Counted from the first letter of the stretch, positions 43,380 through 52,329 are shown. The stretch: DNA of 64,000 nt from Paractinoplanes bogorensis (GCF_018829635.1 NZ_JAHKKG010000008.1:466645-530644); one strand, 5' to 3'. The notes: a model not told the origin generated them from the sequence alone. Made by a program: numbers and translations.

Positions 43380-44827
43380 CGGAACCGGTCTGGCTGGGCC
43401 TGGATCTCGGCACCCAGAGCGTCCGGGCCCTGGCCGTGGACCGGGACGGCACGGTGCTCGGCTCGGCCGTGCAGCGGCTGACCAGTCGGCGTGACGGTCC
43501 CCGGCACGAGCAGGACCCGGAACAGTGGTGGTCGGCGACCGCGGCCGCCTGCCGGGAAGCACTCGCGGGGCTCGCCGGCCACCCGGTCGGCGGTGTGGCT
43601 GTCGACGCCACCTCCGGCACGGTCCTGCTCACCGATGCCGGCGGCCGAGCCCTGACCCCGGCGCTCATGTACGACGACACGCGCGCCGACGCCGACCGGG
43701 TCAACGAGGCCGGCGTCGCGGTCTGGGCCAAGCTCGGCTACGGCCGGATGCAACCGTCGTGGGCCCTGCCCAAGGTGCTGTGGCTGCTGCGCGAGCACGC
43801 CGATGTCGTACCGCAAGCTCGTCTGACCCACCAGAACGACTTCGTCAACCGGCGCCTGGTCGGCCACGAGGTCGCGGCCGACCTCAGCAACGCGCTCAAG
43901 ACCGGCGCCGACCTGATCGACGAGAACTGGCCGTCCGCGGTGCTGGACGAGCTCGGCGTGCCGTCGCATCTGCTGCCCGGGCTGGTCCGCAGCGGGAGCA
44001 CGCTCGGCACGGTGTGTGCGGCGGCGAGCGCGGCGACGGGCATCCCGGCCGGCACACCGGTGATCGCCGGGATGACCGACGGCTGCGCGGCGCAGCTCGG
44101 CGCGGGTGTGCGGCGGCCGGGCGACTGGAACTCGGTGCTGGGCACCACCCTGGTGCTCAAGGGCGTCACCCGGGATCTCATCCGGGATCCGTCCGCGGTG
44201 GTCTATTCGCACAAGGCGCCCAACGGGGACTGGCTGCCGGGCGGCGCCTCCAGCACCGGTGCCGGCATCATCGCCCGCGACTACGCCGGGCGCGACCTCG
44301 CCGAGCTGGACCGGCAGGCGCTCGACTACGAGCCGGCCGGCGTGGTGGCATACCCGCTGGCCGGTTCGGGCGAACGCTTCCCCTTCGTCGCGCCGCAGGC
44401 CCGGGGATTCTGCATCGGCATCCCGCGCGACGACGCCGAAGGCTACGCGGCCGTGCTGCAGGGCGTCGCCTTCCTGGAACGGCTCTGCGTCGACTACCTC
44501 GATCAGCTGGGCGCACCGGTCGACGGCGACTACGTGATCACCGGCGGCGCCACCCGCAACGCGTACTGGAACCAGTTGCGGGCCGACATCCTGCACCGTC
44601 CCGTCAGCGTGCCCGAGAACGCCGAGTCCGCCCTGGGCATGGCCGTCCTGGCCGCGGGCGGGGAGAACACCGCCGCGATGGTCCGCATCCGGCAGGTCAT
44701 CGAGCCGCGAGCCACCGCGACCGGCCGGTTCGACGAACCGTACCTGCGGTTCGTCGAGGAACTGGACAAGCGCGGCTGGCTCGCCGAGGGCCTCGCAGCA
44801 CATGCACACGAGAGGACGACACGATGA
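43376..44827 (+). CDS. FGGY-family carbohydrate kinase (second copy)
   Basis: 483 residues. GLDLGTQSVRALAVDRDG, AVDATSGTVLLTD, MYDDTRAD, and GGATRNAYWNQLRADILHRPV show an intact FGGY kinase. It is only distantly similar to the preceding kinase, so this is not a recent tandem duplicate. Stop overlaps the phosphatase start (ATGA). Substrate probably a pentose, tetrose or their ketose, unproven. Confidence 0.85.
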   Translation: MTEPVWLGLDLGTQSVRALAVDRDGTVLGSAVQRLTSRRDGPRHEQDPEQWWSATAAACREALAGLAGHPVGGVAVDATSGTVLLTDAGGRALTPALMYDDTRADADRVNEAGVAVWAKLGYGRMQPSWALPKVLWLLREHADVVPQARLTHQNDFVNRRLVGHEVAADLSNALKTGADLIDENWPSAVLDELGVPSHLLPGLVRSGSTLGTVCAAASAATGIPAGTPVIAGMTDGCAAQLGAGVRRPGDWNSVLGTTLVLKGVTRDLIRDPSAVVYSHKAPNGDWLPGGASSTGAGIIARDYAGRDLAELDRQALDYEPAGVVAYPLAGSGERFPFVAPQARGFCIGIPRDDAEGYAAVLQGVAFLERLCVDYLDQLGAPVDGDYVITGGATRNAYWNQLRADILHRPVSVPENAESALGMAVLAAGGENTAAMVRIRQVIEPRATATGRFDEPYLRFVEELDKRGWLAEGLAAHAHERTTR

Positions 44828-45438
44828 CCCGACTGGTTCTGGTCCGGCACGGCGAGACGGTGTGGCACCACGAGAACAGATACGCCGGGACGAGCGACGT
44901 GGCGCTGACCGACCGCGGCTGGGACCAGGCCCGCCAGCTCGCGGAGTGGTCGCGTACGGCCGGTCTCGACGCGATCTGGGCGTCGACGCTGTCCCGGGCC
45001 CGGCTGACCGCGAGCCTGTGCGCCGAGGCCGGCGGCAAGGAACTCCAGATCGACGCCCGGCTGCGGGAACTCGACTTCGGCGATGCCGAGGGGCTCACGT
45101 CGGCCGAGATGGCCGAACAGTTCCCGGAGGCGCTGCACGCGTTCCGCGCCGATCCGGTGGACCGCCACCTGCCCGGCGGTGAGCACCCCGCCGAAGCCGC
45201 CGACCGCTTCACCGGATGTCTGGCCGACATCGCCAAGCAGCACCCGGACGGACGGGTCCTGATCGTCGCGCACACCACCGCCATCCGGCTCGCGCTGTGC
45301 CAGATCCTCGGCATCCCGCTGCGTGAGTACCGCCGCCTGTTCCCGTTCGTCCGCAACTGCAGCCTCACCGAGGTCGAACTTCGCGACGGCCAGTTCTCCG
45401 TCCTGGAGTTCAACGCCCCGCTCGACCGGACCTCCTAG
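44824..45438 (+). CDS. Histidine phosphatase (phosphoglycerate mutase-like)
   Basis: 204 residues. The catalytic LVRHGETVWHHENRYAG motif at 4-20 and second His in VAHTTAIRLAL near 145 identify the superfamily; Glu in RELDFGDAEGL is the likely acid. Its place among kinases suggests dephosphorylation of a sugar-phosphate intermediate or by-product, rather than glycolysis. Coupled to genes on both sides (7 nt to the next start). Confidence 0.85.
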   Translation: MTRLVLVRHGETVWHHENRYAGTSDVALTDRGWDQARQLAEWSRTAGLDAIWASTLSRARLTASLCAEAGGKELQIDARLRELDFGDAEGLTSAEMAEQFPEALHAFRADPVDRHLPGGEHPAEAADRFTGCLADIAKQHPDGRVLIVAHTTAIRLALCQILGIPLREYRRLFPFVRNCSLTEVELRDGQFSVLEFNAPLDRTS

Positions 45439-45445
45439 GAGAACC

Positions 45446-46474
45446 ATGTCTGTCCGTGTACTCGTCGCCGGCGACGACTTCGTCCTCAACCGTCTGCTGA
45501 TCGCCGCCCTGGGGCGCGCGACCACCGCCGACCTCGACATCCGGGAGATCTCGCTGCCCTGGCCGTCCGTCCCGTTCGGCCGGGTGGCCGAGGTGGACGA
45601 GGCCTCCGGCACCGAGGAACAGCTCATCGAAGCCCTGGACGGCGCCGAGATCTGCCTGACCCAGATGGCGCCGCTGACCGAGCGGATCCTGGCGTCGGCC
45701 CCCGGCCTGAAGCTGTTCGGCATCAGCCGCGGCGGCCCGGTCAACGCCAACCTCGAGGCGGCGACCCGTCATGGCGTCGCGGTGACCTATGCCCCCGGCC
45801 GCAACGCGCAGGCCACGGCCGAACACACCGTCGGCATGATCCTGGCCGCCCTGCGCCGGATCCCGGAGACCCACGCCGACCTGACCGCCGGCACCTGGCG
45901 TGGCGACTACTACGAGTACGACCGGGTGGGCCCGGAACTCGCCGGGAGCACAGTCGGCCTGGTCGGCTACGGCGCGATCGGCAGCCTGGTCGCCCGCATG
46001 CTGCGGGGGCTCGGGGCGGAGGTGATCGTCCACGACCCGTACGTGAAACCGGATCTGGTCGAGGAACTGGTCGGCCTGGACGAACTGCTGAGCCGCTCGC
46101 AGATCGTCTCGCTGCACGCCCGCGTGACGGCCGAGACGGCCGGCATGATCGGGGCCGCGCAGATCGCCGCCCTGCCCCCGGACGCCGTGCTGGTCAACTG
46201 CGCCCGCGGATCCCTGCTCGACTACGACGCGGTGTGCGACGCCCTGGATTCCGGCCACCTGTACGGCGCGGCGTTCGACGTCTTCCCGTCCGAGCCGATC
46301 CCGGCCGGTTCGCGGCTGCTCAGCACCCCGCACGTCGTGCTGACCCCGCACCTGGCCGGGGCCAGCAAACAGACCGCGGCCAACGCGGCCCGCCTGGTGG
46401 CCGCCGATGCCGGGCGCTACCTGAGCGGGCAGCCGCTGCTGCACTGCGCCAACCCTCGCGGTGCTACCGCGTGA
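45446..46474 (+). CDS. D-isomer 2-hydroxyacid dehydrogenase
   Basis: 342 residues with AGGAG upstream. NAD-binding GLVGYGAIGSLVARML, catalytic Arg in NCARGSLLDYDAV, Glu in FPSEPIP and His in TPHLAGASKQT give the D-2-hydroxyacid dehydrogenase triad. It lacks the C-terminal ACT domain of long SerA forms. As the last gene of the sugar or polyol operon it may oxidise a phosphorylated or free aldonic acid such as an erythronate. Role inferred. Confidence 0.85.
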   Translation: MSVRVLVAGDDFVLNRLLIAALGRATTADLDIREISLPWPSVPFGRVAEVDEASGTEEQLIEALDGAEICLTQMAPLTERILASAPGLKLFGISRGGPVNANLEAATRHGVAVTYAPGRNAQATAEHTVGMILAALRRIPETHADLTAGTWRGDYYEYDRVGPELAGSTVGLVGYGAIGSLVARMLRGLGAEVIVHDPYVKPDLVEELVGLDELLSRSQIVSLHARVTAETAGMIGAAQIAALPPDAVLVNCARGSLLDYDAVCDALDSGHLYGAAFDVFPSEPIPAGSRLLSTPHVVLTPHLAGASKQTAANAARLVAADAGRYLSGQPLLHCANPRGATA

Positions 46475-47050
46475 TCACCTAGGCGACGCGAGGCGGCGCG
46501 CTGCTTCGACCACGAAGGCGCGGCGGGCCGCCCGCTCCGTCTGATCGTCCGGGCCGGCACCGGTGATCATCTCGGCCAGCTGGGGCACGGTCTGCCACCA
46601 CGCGGCGAGGGCGATCAGGGCGAAAACCAGGTGGGCCGGCTCCAGGCCGGTGTCGAGCGCGCCGGCCATGCGCGCCACCTTCTCCCGGTAGTGCGCCGTG
46701 CGGCTCTGCACATCGGCGGCCGGGCCCGCCTGCAGGCCCTCCCACTGCAGCAGACGGCCCAGCTCCGGGTGCTCGGCGTGGTAGTCGAAGGTGGCGCCGG
46801 CGAACTCACCGATGTCGTCGAGGCCGGCCCCGGTGAGCTTGACCGCGGCGGCCAGGCGTTCCAACTCGGTCGCGAGCACCAGATCCCACAGCGCGCGCTT
46901 GTCGCCGAAGTAGCTGTAGAGGCGTTCCTTGTTCACCCCGGCCCGCGACGCGATGGCCTCGACCTTCGTGCCCTCCAGCCCGTGCGCGGCGAACTCGGCC
47001 AGGGCGGCCTCGCGCAGCCGTCGACGCGTTCCTTCGGTGTCCCAGGCCAC
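46475..47050 (-). CDS. TetR-family regulator
   Basis: 191 residues from GTG 47050. HTH: RLREAALAEFAAHGLEGTKVEAIASRAGVNKERLYSYFGDKRALWDLVL. The C-terminal part is of the TetR_C_17/YcdC-like group. It lies 9 nt downstream of the CE7 esterase gene on the same strand and may be in its operon; its stop abuts the convergent dehydrogenase stop with no gap. Confidence 0.85.
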   Translation of the reverse strand: MAWDTEGTRRRLREAALAEFAAHGLEGTKVEAIASRAGVNKERLYSYFGDKRALWDLVLATELERLAAAVKLTGAGLDDIGEFAGATFDYHAEHPELGRLLQWEGLQAGPAADVQSRTAHYREKVARMAGALDTGLEPAHLVFALIALAAWWQTVPQLAEMITGAGPDDQTERAARRAFVVEAARRLASPR

Positions 47051-47059
47051 CCCGCCAGT

Positions 47060-48040
47060 TTACCGACCGGCGAGCACTGCTCGCAGGAACCCGAGCGCCC
47101 TCTCCTCGTCCAGGATGCCGCCGCCCTCGTGGCCGTTGTACTCCCACACGGCCATCTCGGTCGGGCCGGCGTACGCGTGGAACGCTCCGTACACAGTGGA
47201 TGGCGGGCAGACCGGGTCGCGCAGCGCGGCCGAGAAGAGCGCCGGCGCCGCGGCCCGCGCCGCGAAGTTGACGCCGTCGAAGTAGGCCAGCGTGCGGAAC
47301 ACCTGCTCCTGCCGGCCGCGGTGCACCTTCAGATAATCGATGATCTCCCGGTACGGGTACGCGTCGGTGACCCGGACCGCGCGCGGGAAGTCGCACAGGA
47401 ACGGCACGAACGCCACCACCCCGGCCAGGTCGGACCGCAGCCCGGCCACGGCGAGCGAGATGCCCCCGCCCTGGCTGCCGCCGAGCACCGCGACCCGGTC
47501 GGCGTCGACCTCGGGCACACCCCGGGCCACGTCCACCGCCCGTACGGCATCGGTGAAAAGCCTCCGGTAGTAGTAACCGGCCGGCTCGAGGATCCCGCGG
47601 GTCAGCACCCCGGGCACCTGCGGCGGCGACGGGGCGTCGTCCGGCGTGGCGCCGAGACTCCAGCCCGACCCCTGCCCGCGGGTGTCCATCTGCAGGTGCG
47701 CGAACCCGGCCGACGCCCACAGCAGGTTCTCCAGGGCGTGTCCGCGCCCACCGCCGTAGCCGACGTACTGCACCACCGCCGGCAGCGGACCGGTCGCGCC
47801 CACCGGGAGCCGCAGCCACGCGCGTACGTCCTGGCCGCCGAAACCGCGGAAGGTCACGTCGTACGTCGTGATGGTGGTCAGCCCGGTGGGGACTTCCTGC
47901 AGCCGTACGTCCAAATCGTGTGTCCCCGCGTCGGCCAGGGTCGCGGCCCAGAAGTCGTCGAAGTCCGCGGGCGCCGACTGCGCGCTGCGATAGGTGGCCA
48001 GTTGCTCGGGGGCGAGATCGGTCAGCACAGGCGCACGCAT
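47060..48040 (-). CDS. Acetylxylan esterase/cephalosporin-C deacetylase (CE7)
   Basis: 326 residues, the usual CE7 length. RGQGSGWSLG is the family RGQ region, GGSQGGGISLAVAGL holds the nucleophile Ser near 186, with Asp in LRDPVCPPSTVYGAF and His in YNGHEGGG. CE7 enzymes deacetylate short xylo-oligosaccharides, mostly inside the cell; no signal peptide here. A second link to hemicellulose use besides GH62. Confidence 0.88.
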   Translation of the reverse strand: MRAPVLTDLAPEQLATYRSAQSAPADFDDFWAATLADAGTHDLDVRLQEVPTGLTTITTYDVTFRGFGGQDVRAWLRLPVGATGPLPAVVQYVGYGGGRGHALENLLWASAGFAHLQMDTRGQGSGWSLGATPDDAPSPPQVPGVLTRGILEPAGYYYRRLFTDAVRAVDVARGVPEVDADRVAVLGGSQGGGISLAVAGLRSDLAGVVAFVPFLCDFPRAVRVTDAYPYREIIDYLKVHRGRQEQVFRTLAYFDGVNFAARAAAPALFSAALRDPVCPPSTVYGAFHAYAGPTEMAVWEYNGHEGGGILDEERALGFLRAVLAGR

Positions 48041-48076
48041 CCTTCAGCTCTTGGCAGTCGGGTCCTCGCCAAGATC

Positions 48077-48919
48077 CTAGTTCCGCGGGATGGTGTGGCC
48101 GTTACCGTCGAGCCACTGGTCGAAGGTCTGCAGCCCGGGGTTGAGCTCGCGGACCGCCGCCAGGTCACGGACGCCGGTGAAGTAGTCGGCGAACTCGGTG
48201 TAGTACTGCAGCATGTTGCCCGCCTCGTCGGCGCCGGGGAAGCCGAGCGCCCGGTACGCGTCGTGAGTCAGCGGACGGTAGACGACCGGCTCGCCGACGG
48301 CCCGCGACAGCCCGGCCGCGATCTGCTCGCCGGTCAGGTGCTCGCCGGCGATGTGCACGGTCCGGCCGACGTACTCCGGGCCGGCCTGGAAGATGCCGTA
48401 CGCGGTCCGGCCGATGTCACCGACCGCGATGCCGGCCAGCGGGCTGTCGCCCATCGGCAGGCTGAGCGTGAGCACGCCGTTCTCGTCGCGCGTGGCGCCC
48501 CAGCCGTTGGCCAGGTTCTCCCAGTAGAACGTGGTGCGCAGGAACGTGGCCGGGACGCCGGCCGCGCGGAACAACTCGTCCGCCTCCGCCTTGGCGTCGA
48601 AGTGCGGGACGTTGTATGTGTCCTGCAGGGTCGGCATCCGCTCACCGGTGACCGGGATGTGATCGCGGGTGTCCTCCAGCGTCGACCAGATCACGTGCCG
48701 CAGACCCGCCTTCTTGGCCGCGTTCACGAGGTTGGCCGCCTCTTCGAGCTCCCGGGCGGCCGACATGTGCGCCCAGAAGTCCGTGACCAGATAGGCCCCG
48801 TACGCCCCGGCGAACGCGTCGACCAGACTCTGCTCGTCGTAGTTGTCGGCCTGCACGACCTCGGCGCCGAGCTTGACCAGTTCCTGCGCCTTGGGCGACG
48901 GGCGAGACAGGCCGCTGCC
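48077..48919 (-). pseudogene. NmrA-family NAD(P)-binding protein missing its N-terminus
   Basis: The sequence from about PSPKAQELVKLGAEVVQADNYDEQSL to the stop matches NmrA/HSCARG-type proteins (VTDFWAHMSAARELEEAANLVNAAKKAGLRHVIWSTLE, ATFLRTTFYWENLANGW). The first about 45-50 residues, with the Rossmann GxxGxxG, are missing. The frame runs open upstream to 49084 but those residues are antisense to pnuC and have no homology. The break at about 48915-48920 sits some 20 nt from the pnuC start, suggesting a deletion or rearrangement junction. NADP binding would be lost. Confidence 0.75.
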
Positions 48920-48938
48920 CGTCCGGAATGCTGAGCTG

Positions 48939-49556
48939 ATGATCGATTGGTTGACCAGCGCGGCGTTCACCGCCTTCGGAGCCCCGACCACCTGGGCCGA
49001 GCTGCTCGGCTTCGCCACCGGGCTGGTGAACGTCGGGCTCCTGGTCCGCCAGCACATCCTGAACTGGCCGCTGGGCATCCTCAACGTCCTGCTGCTGATG
49101 GTCGTGTTCTGGTCGGCCGGTCTGTTCGCCGACGCCGGGCTGCAGATCGTCTACGTGCTGCTCGGCCTGTACGGGTGGTGGGCCTGGCTCCACGGCGGCG
49201 AGCGGCACTCCCGGCTGGTGGTGCGGCACACGACCCGGACCGACTGGCTCGGGCTGGCCGTGGCCGGGGTGCTGCTCACCGCCGGACTGTGGCTCTTCCT
49301 GGACCGGCTGACCGAGTCGACCGTGCCGCTGGCCGACGCGCTGACCACGGCGCTGTCGCTGCTGGCGACGTACGGGCAGACCCGGAAGTTGATCGAGAAC
49401 TGGTGGCTCTGGATCGCCGCCGACCTGATCTACATCCCGCTGTACGGCTACAAGGATCTGTGGCTGACCGCGATCCTGTACGTCGCGTTCCTCATCCTGT
49501 GCATTTTCGGTCTCCGGTCGTGGCGGGCGGCGCACCGGGCCGCGGTGGCCGCATGA
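48939..49556 (+). CDS. pnuC: Nicotinamide riboside transporter
   Basis: 205 residues from ATG 48939. Membrane protein with about seven spans and PnuC features: WAELLGFATGLVNVGLLVRQHILNWPLGILN near the N-terminus, YGWWAWL and NWWLWIAADLIYIPLYGYKDLW in the substrate region. Imports nicotinamide riboside by facilitated diffusion, trapped by phosphorylation. Overlaps the NadR-like gene by ATGA, giving a complete salvage pair. No leader with NAD riboswitch features was recognised upstream. Confidence 0.9.
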   Translation: MIDWLTSAAFTAFGAPTTWAELLGFATGLVNVGLLVRQHILNWPLGILNVLLLMVVFWSAGLFADAGLQIVYVLLGLYGWWAWLHGGERHSRLVVRHTTRTDWLGLAVAGVLLTAGLWLFLDRLTESTVPLADALTTALSLLATYGQTRKLIENWWLWIAADLIYIPLYGYKDLWLTAILYVAFLILCIFGLRSWRAAHRAAVAA

Positions 49557-50647
49557 GGTACGGGCACGGGCTGATCGTCGGCAAGTTCTATCCGCCGCAC
49601 GCCGGGCACCACGCGCTGATCGCGGCGGCCGAGGCGGCCTGCGACCGGGTCACCGTGGTGGTCGCGCCGTCGACCCGCGAGTCGATCCCGCTGGACGAAC
49701 GGCTGGCCTGGCTGCGGGCCGGGCACGGGCCGGCCGTCGACTTCGTCGGGGTGCACGACGACCATCCGGTCGACTACGCCGACCCGGCGGTCTGGGAACT
49801 GCACATGGAGATCTTCCGGAAGGCGGCCGGGACCGACCGGGTGGATGCGGTGTTCTCGTCCGAGGCGTACGGGGAGGAGCTGGCGCACCGCTTCCACGCC
49901 GAGGCGGTGACCGTCGACCTGGACCGGGCGCAGGTGCCGGTCTCGGGGACGGCCGTGCGCGCCGACCCGCCCGCGCACTGGCACCTGCTCGGGCCAGGGG
50001 CCCGCGGCTGGCTGGCCCGGCGGGTGATCGTGGTCGGCGCCGAGTCGACCGGCACCACCACCATGGCCCGCGCGCTGGCCCGGCACTACCGGCTGCGCGG
50101 CGGGGTGTGGGCGGCGACCCGATGGGTGCCCGAGTTCGGCCGCGAACTGACCGAGCGCAAACTCCGGGCCCTGCGATCCGTCCGGCCGTCGGCCACGATC
50201 TTCGACGTGACCTGGGACCGGGCCGACTTCGCCGAGGTCGCCGCCACCCAGAACGCCCACGAGGACGAGGCGGCCCGGCTCGGCTCGCCGGTGCTCTTCG
50301 GCGACACGGACGCGCTGGCCACCACCATCTGGGAGGAGCGCTACCTGGGCGACACATCGGACGCCGTACGCGACCAGGTCCGCGAACCCGACCTCTACCT
50401 GCTCACCCATGACGCCGGCGTCCCGTTCGTCGACGACGGCCTGCGCGACGGGCAGCACATCCGGGCCTGGATGACGCAACGTTTCGCCGCGGTGCTGACC
50501 GGCGCCCCGGTTCACCATCTGACCGGGAGCTACCGGCAGCGCCTGCACACCGCCATCGAGGCGACCGACGAGCTGCTCGCCCGGGGCTGGACCTTCGAGC
50601 CCCCGCTGAGCAGCTCATCACCAGGGAGCGCGGGTGCCGTCCCATGA
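49553..50647 (+). CDS. nadR: NadR-like NMN adenylyltransferase/ribosylnicotinamide kinase
   Basis: 364 residues. N-terminal nucleotidyltransferase: GKFYPPHAGHHALI carries the HxGH motif near 16-19 and SGTAVRADPPAHW the late ISGTxxR-like segment. C-terminal kinase from about 162: VIVVGAESTGTTTMARALARHY is the P-loop, but Thr stands where Lys is usual (GxxxxGKS/T), while GDTDALATTIW follows as in NadR. No N-terminal HTH as in enteric NadR. Phosphorylates and adenylates nicotinamide riboside. Overlaps the SDR gene at the 3' end by 30 nt. Confidence 0.87.
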   Translation: MRYGHGLIVGKFYPPHAGHHALIAAAEAACDRVTVVVAPSTRESIPLDERLAWLRAGHGPAVDFVGVHDDHPVDYADPAVWELHMEIFRKAAGTDRVDAVFSSEAYGEELAHRFHAEAVTVDLDRAQVPVSGTAVRADPPAHWHLLGPGARGWLARRVIVVGAESTGTTTMARALARHYRLRGGVWAATRWVPEFGRELTERKLRALRSVRPSATIFDVTWDRADFAEVAATQNAHEDEAARLGSPVLFGDTDALATTIWEERYLGDTSDAVRDQVREPDLYLLTHDAGVPFVDDGLRDGQHIRAWMTQRFAAVLTGAPVHHLTGSYRQRLHTAIEATDELLARGWTFEPPLSSSSPGSAGAVP

Positions 50648-51370
50648 CCAGAGGGCGCCGGTCGGGCCGTCGTCGGGCAGCAGCGCGAGCCGGATCGCGC
50701 CCTGAGCGGCCTCGGCCGGGTCACCGCCCACGTTCATGCCGGCGATCAGATTGGTCCGCCGCAGGCCGGGCGCCAGGGCGTTGACCTTGAACTTGTCACC
50801 GAGGGCCTGCGCGGTGAGCAGGGTGATCGCGTTGACGGCGGTCTTGGAGCTGCGGTAGGCGATCCCGCCGCCCTGGACGCGCTCCCAGTCGAACTGCGGG
50901 TTGGGCCCACTGTTCCAGGTCAGCGAGCCGGTGCCGCTGGACACGTTGACGATGCGGGGGTGCGCCGACCGGCCGAGCGCGGGCAGGAACGCCTGGGTCA
51001 CGGTGACAAGACCGAAGACATTGGTTTCGTACGCCGTACGCAACTGCTCGAGCCCGGTGCCGGAGATGTCTTCGCCGCCCGGGTTGACGCCCGCGTTGTT
51101 GACCAGGACGTCCAGCTCGCCGATCCGCTCCGCCGCCGCGGTGGCCGAGGCCGGATCGGTGACGTCGAGCTGGACGACCCGTACGGCCGCGCCGAGTTTT
51201 TCCGCGGCCTGCGCGCCCTTCTCCGGGTCGCGCGCGCCGATCCACACGGTCAGGCCGTGCTCCAGCAGCAGGCGCGCGATGTCGAAGCCGATGCCGCTGT
51301 TGGCCCCCGTCACCAGCGCCACCAGGCCCGGTGCCGGAATCTCGATCTGCTCAGGGAGAGTGTCCATCAT
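50618..51370 (-). CDS. SDR family oxidoreductase
   Basis: 250 residues (an in-frame ATG at 51367 is also possible; GGAGG precedes both). TGANSGIG at about 21-28, NNAG at 91-94, Ser near 144 in VNVSSGTGSL and YRSSK near 171-175. Belongs to the classical SDR group often annotated as carbonyl reductases. No linked regulator; the ars-operon scar lies upstream. Confidence 0.85.
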   Translation of the reverse strand: MMDTLPEQIEIPAPGLVALVTGANSGIGFDIARLLLEHGLTVWIGARDPEKGAQAAEKLGAAVRVVQLDVTDPASATAAAERIGELDVLVNNAGVNPGGEDISGTGLEQLRTAYETNVFGLVTVTQAFLPALGRSAHPRIVNVSSGTGSLTWNSGPNPQFDWERVQGGGIAYRSSKTAVNAITLLTAQALGDKFKVNALAPGLRRTNLIAGMNVGGDPAEAAQGAIRLALLPDDGPTGALWSWDGTRAPW

Positions 51371-51450
51371 CCAACCTCCAACTCCAACGTTTCAGTTGGA
51401 AGCCTACCTCGTCTCCGGCGGGCGGCGGCTGTGTGTGATGGCCAGGCCGC

Positions 51451-51777
51451 GGCCGGGGCGACAGCGGCGCGACCGGAGCGCACGAGGGCGAAGATCAGCA
51501 GGAGCAGCCCGGCGGTGGCCACGACCTCGCCGAGCCACAGGTGGCCGGCGGAGCGGTCCTTGGACGACCAGGTGACCGCGGGCAAGGCGAACATGAGGTT
51601 GGCGAGGATCGAGCCGCCGATCGCCCCGGCGATCTGCGCGATCACGTACGCGCCGAGGTCTGCGCTGCTCAGGCCGGTTCCGGCGCGGCGGCCGAGGAAC
51701 CAGTCGGCGGCGGACACGACCGGGTTGAAATGGGCGCCGGAGACCGGGCCGTAGGTCAGGATGAGCGCGCCGAGGGC
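51451..51777 (-). pseudogene. Aquaporin (MIP family) fragment of a former ars operon
   Basis: LTYGPVSGAHFNPVVSAADWFLG with the first NPA-like box (NPV), then YVIAQIAGAIGGSILANLMFALPAV and LGEVVATAGLLLLIFALVRSG are the middle third of an aquaglyceroporin. The first helix and the second NPA half are missing. It joins the ArsC fragment at about 51776 with a change of frame. Aquaporins of this type export arsenite in ars operons. Confidence 0.8.
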
Positions 51778-51957
51778 GGATCGGGCGCACGGCATCGAGG
51801 TCGAGCCCGGCCGGGTCGTCGAGCGTCCAGTCCTCGTAGCGCCGGCCGGGAAAGACGGGGCAGGTGTCACCGCAACCCATCGTGACGATGACGTCGCTGT
51901 CCTCGGCCACCGCGTGGTCGAGCTTGCGGGGCTGCCCGCCGGTCAGCCCTGGCCGAG
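51776..51957 (-). pseudogene. Arsenate reductase (ArsC, LMW-PTP type) fragment
   Basis: SDVIVTMGCGDTCPVFPGRRYEDWTLDDPAGLDLDAVRPIR is the C-terminal half of a thioredoxin- or mycothiol-linked ArsC. The N-terminal half with the catalytic CxxNxxR loop is gone, and the C-terminus is replaced by aquaporin sequence in another frame. Lies directly after arsR on the same strand. Confidence 0.82.
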
Positions 51958-51963
51958 CGTGCG

Positions 51964-52329
51964 TCAGGCGTCTGGTGAGAGCAGCGTGGACAGTTGCCGC
52001 ATCAGCGCCGGCCGCGGCCGGTAGTAGACCCAGCTCGCCCGCCGTTCGGCGTCGACCAGGCCGGCCTCGCGCAGAGTCTTGAGGTGGTGCGAGATGGTCG
52101 AACTGGACACCTCGAACGCGGGGGTCAGGTCGCACACGCAGATCTCCCCGCCCTCGGCAGAGGCGATCATCGACATCAGCTGCAGCCGGACCGGGTCACC
52201 GAGCGCTTTGAACGCCACCGACAGGTTCATCGCGGTCGGTGCGTCCACGCGCTGCACGGCCATCGGTGGGCAGCACGAATCGTCGCTCTCGCCATCGAGA
52301 ACGGGTAGCGATGCACGCGGATTCGACAT
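51964..52329 (-). CDS. arsR: ArsR-family arsenic-responsive repressor
   Basis: 121 residues from ATG 52329; an in-frame ATG at 52383 is an alternative that would cover the operator. Winged HTH: FEVSSSTISHHLKTLREAGLVDAERRASWVYY. The metal site ICVCDL (ELCVCDL in classic ArsR) is intact, with an additional Cys-Cys pair near residues 19-20 (DSCCPP) that could supply the third thiol. Likely still functional and controlling the divergent ArsO-like gene. Confidence 0.88.
   Translation of the reverse strand: MSNPRASLPVLDGESDDSCCPPMAVQRVDAPTAMNLSVAFKALGDPVRLQLMSMIASAEGGEICVCDLTPAFEVSSSTISHHLKTLREAGLVDAERRASWVYYRPRPALMRQLSTLLSPDA

Noticed and set aside
43376..44827. The second FGGY kinase as a tandem duplicate of the first
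   Set aside because: The two share only the fold motifs; the rest of their sequences differ strongly.
46631..48934. A 767-codon open frame on the + strand
   Set aside because: It runs antisense to the TetR, CE7 esterase and NmrA-like genes, which have clear motifs. The translation is low-complexity Arg/Gly/Val, typical of a GC-rich shadow frame.
48880..48938. A NAD-sensing riboswitch before pnuC
   Set aside because: The upstream sequence is the 5' end of the truncated NmrA-like gene and shows no matching structure.
51367..51870. An intact aquaporin gene of 167 codons
   Set aside because: Only the middle third resembles an aquaporin. The first 30 residues are ArsC sequence read out of frame and the last 25 are unrelated, so I list it as a fragment.
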